Positions 6,678 through 9,295 of a DNA stretch of 9,295 nt are shown piece by piece. The position numbers and the translations under genes are program-made. Location of the stretch: assembly GCA_018065375.1 (NCBI GenBank), contig JAGHTJ010000037.1, forward strand, positions 1 to 9,295, given 5' to 3'. Under the pieces are notes generated by a model. That model was not told where the DNA came from. It was given only the letters and a program-made list of their open reading frames with translations, and did no database searches. The DNA comes from Candidatus Equinaster intestinalis. Lineage in GTDB: Bacteria; Bacillota_A; Clostridia; Oscillospirales; Acutalibacteraceae. The stretch's first letter is position 1. Every line of letters begins with the position of its first letter.

Positions 6678-7288
6678 TATCTGCACCCAATACAAGGAAT
6701 AAGATTGCCGCCTAAAGATTCACAGCATAAGTCTGCGCAGCAAAGGGTTGTGCAGGGGTCCATATTACAAGCGCCCGAGCCGCCGTAATTAGATCCCGAG
6801 GAATACGGGTTGGCATATCTGCCGCGGGTATTTTGCTTTTGCATACGGTTGAGCGCCTGGCGATATTCGGCATTGTTTGGGTCCATTCGGCAGGCATTGG
6901 AAAAGCTTGCAAAGGCGCCGTCCAACCAACCGCGACGGTATAAAACACTGCCGTTTAAGAAATACCATTCGGCATTGCGGGATGCTACCGGTACACCGTC
7001 AAGTATCTCCAACGCTTCCTCAAGCTTTCCTGCGGCTATCATATTACGAATATCGGCATACGAAGAGCCGCTTGAGCCCGCATAACCGTTATTTCCGCCT
7101 TTCCTCGAATTAACGATTGCATCGTAGGCCTCGTTTATCTCCTGCATTTTTTCCCCTGCAAGGTCGGCAAGCGGATTATCCGCATAATTATCGGGGTGAT
7201 ATTTGCGGGCAAGTGCGCGGTAAGCGTTTTTTACCTCTTCATCGGTGGCACTCGGTGATACACCGAGCACTTCATACGGGTCTCTCAT
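6677..7288 (-). CDS. J-domain/TPR-like protein with Cys-rich C-terminal tail
   Basis: This is a 203-residue protein. Residues 1-62 are a J domain with the diagnostic HPD at 31-33, which stimulates DnaK ATPase in this family. A Gly/Ser-rich linker (64-76) follows. Residues 78-150 look like TPR-type helical repeats (KLEEALEILDGVP; AEWYFLNGSVLYRRGWLDGAFASF; MDPNNAEYRQAL). A second Gly/Ser/Asn-rich linker leads to a short tail with eight cysteines (174, 179, 183, 184, 188, 189, 199, 202), a plausible metal or redox site. It lacks the DnaJ zinc-finger and client-binding domains, so it is a specialised co-chaperone rather than DnaJ itself. AAGGAG lies 8 nt before the start, and its start overlaps the upstream stop as ATGA. 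Its client is probably the neighbouring DUF5685-like or membrane protein, but this is guesswork. Confidence 0.88.
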   Translation of the reverse strand: MRDPYEVLGVSPSATDEEVKNAYRALARKYHPDNYADNPLADLAGEKMQEINEAYDAIVNSRKGGNNGYAGSSGSSYADIRNMIAAGKLEEALEILDGVPVASRNAEWYFLNGSVLYRRGWLDGAFASFSNACRMDPNNAEYRQALNRMQKQNTRGRYANPYSSGSNYGGSGACNMDPCTTLCCADLCCESLGGNLIPCIGCR

Positions 7289-8109
7289 ATTTGTAACTCC
7301 TTTTTCATAGTATCCTCCAAGCCTAAACAGACTATATTTCCGAGAATGTTTTTTATTTTTTTAATATCAATAAGCTCAAAAGCCAAAGCCGCTTCGTTAA
7401 TGCACATATAAAGCTGATTTTCGGCCTGTGCTTTTATATCACTACCCGAAAACGGGTTATATCTGCCGCGTTTTATATCTTCCTCAAAATCTACGGCGGC
7501 ATCGAGAATATAAATATATCTGCCCACACAGTAGCCAAGGCGGCTCAGTGCCCTTTTATCAGAATCGGAATTTCCGCAAAGCTCAAATAATTTTGCGAGC
7601 ATATTTGCGGTAGGCTCAGCGGCAATATCTATGTTTTTTGTTTTTTCATTTTCTGCTTTTGCCTGATTTTCAACATAAGCCGAAAAGATATCATCCAGAT
7701 AACCGTATTTTTTAATGGCTTTTTTATAAGCTTTTTTGAAAAGTGGCAAAGCTAATTTATACTTAAATTTCTTAAAACCCTTTTCGTCCTTAATATTATC
7801 AAGCGCCTTATAATAGAGCAAAATCATTGCACCCGCCGCGGTAAAATCAAGGTCGGAATCAATATTCGCGCAGTAATTGCACTTTTTTAGCGGATTAAAT
7901 ACACAACGCTTTCGCTCAATATCACAGGTGTTTTCATTGAGCGACATTTTTAAGCAGGCTAAGAATGTGAAATCATAACTTAATGTAAAGCGGGAAAATG
8001 CGCCGTATTCCCTGCCGAGTTTCTTACAAAGCGAGCAGTAAACCGATTTGTAAAGCTCAAACTCTTTAATGCGCAATTCGGGTTTATATACCCTAATATA
8101 GCCGAACAT
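7285..8109 (-). CDS. DUF5685-like protein with paired CxxC and Asp-rich motifs
   Basis: A 274-residue soluble protein whose N-terminus (MFGYIRVYKPELRIKEFE, YCSLCKKLG) matches my memory of the uncharacterised DUF5685 family. Visible elements are CxxC at 25-28, then C62, C69 and CxxC at 77-80, which could form a metal site. An Asp motif DNIKDE lies at 104-109, and a second Asp-rich block near 203-211 (DAAVDFEED) is followed by RGRYNP (214-219). The pair of DxxxD motifs in a mostly helical protein recalls class I isoprenoid synthases such as squalene/phytoene synthases, but no function is established. The ATG has AAGGAGG 6 nt upstream. The stop overlaps the J-domain gene by 4 nt, so the two are probably made together. 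It starts 61 bp after uvrA with no terminator between, so read-through from uvrA is possible. Confidence 0.8.
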   Translation of the reverse strand: MFGYIRVYKPELRIKEFELYKSVYCSLCKKLGREYGAFSRFTLSYDFTFLACLKMSLNENTCDIERKRCVFNPLKKCNYCANIDSDLDFTAAGAMILLYYKALDNIKDEKGFKKFKYKLALPLFKKAYKKAIKKYGYLDDIFSAYVENQAKAENEKTKNIDIAAEPTANMLAKLFELCGNSDSDKRALSRLGYCVGRYIYILDAAVDFEEDIKRGRYNPFSGSDIKAQAENQLYMCINEAALAFELIDIKKIKNILGNIVCLGLEDTMKKELQI

Positions 8110-8170
8110 ATAAACCCTCCTTTTGTAATTTTATCACTTCTTGCGGCATATTAAGTTAAAAATTTGTAAA

Positions 8171-9295
8171 TTAAAGCATTTTTTTGATAAATTGACCGGT
8201 ATAAGAGTTTTTGCATTTTGCCACCTCTTCGGGTGTGCCGCAGCAAACAACCTCGCCGCCCTTATCTCCGCCCTCGGGGCCCAAATCAATAATATAATCG
8301 GCAGTCTTAATCACATCGAGATTATGCTCAATAACCACAACAGTGTTGCCTGTATCAACAAGCTTTTGCAAAACTCCGATAAGCATATGAACATCATAAG
8401 AATGAAGTCCCGTAGTAGGCTCATCGAGAACATAAATTGTTTTGCCAGTTGAGCGCTTTGCAAGCTCGGTGGCAAGCTTTACGCGCTGAGCCTCACCGCC
8501 CGAAAGAGTAGTGGCCGGCTGACCGATTTTAATATAACCGAGGCCTACATCGAAAAGTGTTTGGAGTTTTCGCTGAATTTTCGGAACTGCGGAAAAGAAG
8601 GAAAGCCCCTCCTCAACCGTCATTTCAAGAACATCATAGATATTTTTGCCCTTATACTTTACATCAAGTGTTTCGGAGTTATAGCGCTTACCGCCGCATA
8701 CCTCACAGGGCACATAAATATCGGGCAAAAAGTGCATTTCGATTTTAATTATACCGTCGCCCTCGCATGCCTCGCATCTGCCGCCCTTAACATTAAAGGA
8801 AAATCTGCCTGCGGAATAGCCCTTTTGTTTAGCATCCTTTGTTTGGGCAAACAGTTCGCGAATGTCCCCGAAAACGCCCGTATAGGTTGCGGGGTTTGAG
8901 CGCGGTGTTCTGCCTATCGGCGATTGGTCTATATCAATTATTTTATCAAGATTTTCGTAACCCGTAATCGTTTTGAATTTACCCGGAACGGTTTTGGCTC
9001 TATTTAACTTTGCCGAGAGATACTTTTGAATTATCTCATTAACAAGTGAAGATTTACCCGAGCCCGAAACACCCGTTACACATACAAATTCACCGAGAGG
9101 AAGCTTAACATTTATATTCTTAAGGTTATTTTCGGCGGCACCCGTAACGGTAAGATAATTACCGTTACCTTTGCGGCGTGTATCGGGTACGGGTATTTTG
9201 CGCTTGCCGTTAAGATAATCGGCAGTATAGGAATCTTTACACTTTTTAAGCCCCTCAACATCACCGGCATACACAACATTTCCGCCATGTATACC
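8171..9295 (-). CDS. uvrA: UvrABC excinuclease subunit A, C-terminal part (5' end beyond window)
   Basis: UvrA is the damage-recognition ATPase of nucleotide excision repair. The 375 codons present, about 40 percent of a typical 940-residue protein, cover the second ABC module. Counting from the window edge: Walker [10 protein letters not shown] (75-83), a zinc site from C174/C177 and C197/C200, ABC signature [15 protein letters not shown] (264-278), Walker B with [11 protein letters not shown] (288-298) and the H-loop VVIEHNLD (320-327). The frame is open at 9295 and starts with [11 protein letters not shown], the end of the first ATPase module, so the apparent GTG at 9274 is internal. No defect is seen. 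Downstream genes are not repair genes, so its position is probably incidental. Confidence 0.97.
   Translation of the reverse strand, partial: GIHGGNVVYAGDVEGLKKCKDSYTADYLNGKRKIPVPDTRRKGNGNYLTVTGAAENNLKNINVKLPLGEFVCVTGVSGSGKSSLVNEIIQKYLSAKLNRAKTVPGKFKTITGYENLDKIIDIDQSPIGRTPRSNPATYTGVFGDIRELFAQTKDAKQKGYSAGRFSFNVKGGRCEACEGDGIIKIEMHFLPDIYVPCEVCGGKRYNSETLDVKYKGKNIYDVLEMTVEEGLSFFSAVPKIQRKLQTLFDVGLGYIKIGQPATTLSGGEAQRVKLATELAKRSTGKTIYVLDEPTTGLHSYDVHMLIGVLQKLVDTGNTVVVIEHNLDVIKTADYIIDLGPEGGDKGGEVVCCGTPEEVAKCKNSYTGQFIKKML

Noticed and set aside
6678..6695. TTG start at 6695 for the membrane protein
   Set aside because: It only adds six residues inside the J-domain gene. The ATG at 6677 forms the TAATG coupling used at two other junctions here.
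8128..8136. Extended -10 (TGATAAAAT on the minus strand) between uvrA and the DUF5685-like gene
   Set aside because: No -35 element stands at proper spacing and the implied start would fall in the ribosome binding site. The sequence is AT-rich enough for this to be chance.
9272..9274. GTG at 9274 as the start of a short ABC ATPase
   Set aside because: The frame stays open to the window edge with UvrA sequence, so the GTG is an internal Val codon.

Overview
The window reads as a chromosomal segment of an anaerobic, spore-forming Firmicute, most likely a Clostridia member. The evidence is a spo0A gene, a citrate synthase of the isopropylmalate-synthase type (Re-citrate-synthase-like), an Aquifex-type aconitase, a DUF5685-like protein next to a J-domain/TPR protein with a Cys-rich tail, strong AGGAGG ribosome binding sites, and moderate-to-low GC. 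Every gene I can support lies on the minus strand, so transcription runs from high to low coordinates. I saw no RNA genes, CRISPR arrays, insertion sequences or phage genes.

In transcription order: the C-terminal 375 codons of uvrA (8171-9295, cut by the window edge). Then a compact cluster: a DUF5685-like cysteine-containing protein (7285-8109), a J-domain/TPR protein with a Cys-rich C-terminus (6677-7288) and a small polytopic membrane protein (6150-6677). These are joined by 4-nt and 1-nt start/stop overlaps and closed by a clear intrinsic terminator (6125-6150).

Next is a self-contained citrate/2-oxoglutarate operon with a near-consensus promoter (6097-6124). A perfect 12-bp palindrome, typical of GntR-family operators, covers the predicted transcription start (6087-6098). 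The operon encodes a probable Re-citrate synthase (4689-6065), an FCD-type GntR regulator (4032-4676), aconitase (2101-4032) and an isocitrate dehydrogenase (965-2101), and ends in an intrinsic terminator (934-965). Together the enzymes would turn acetyl-CoA and oxaloacetate into 2-oxoglutarate, the oxidative half-TCA branch that feeds glutamate synthesis in anaerobes. The internal regulator probably controls its own operon through the palindrome.

The most striking observation is that the aconitase frame carries an in-frame TAG at codon 43 (3904-3906), where relatives usually have Tyr, while the other 600 codons look intact. It is either a sequencing or assembly error, a recent nonsense mutation, or suppressed. 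The window ends in spo0A (1-762), which has its own promoter and lacks only its last few codons. It follows the citrate operon rather than spoIVB, its usual upstream neighbour.
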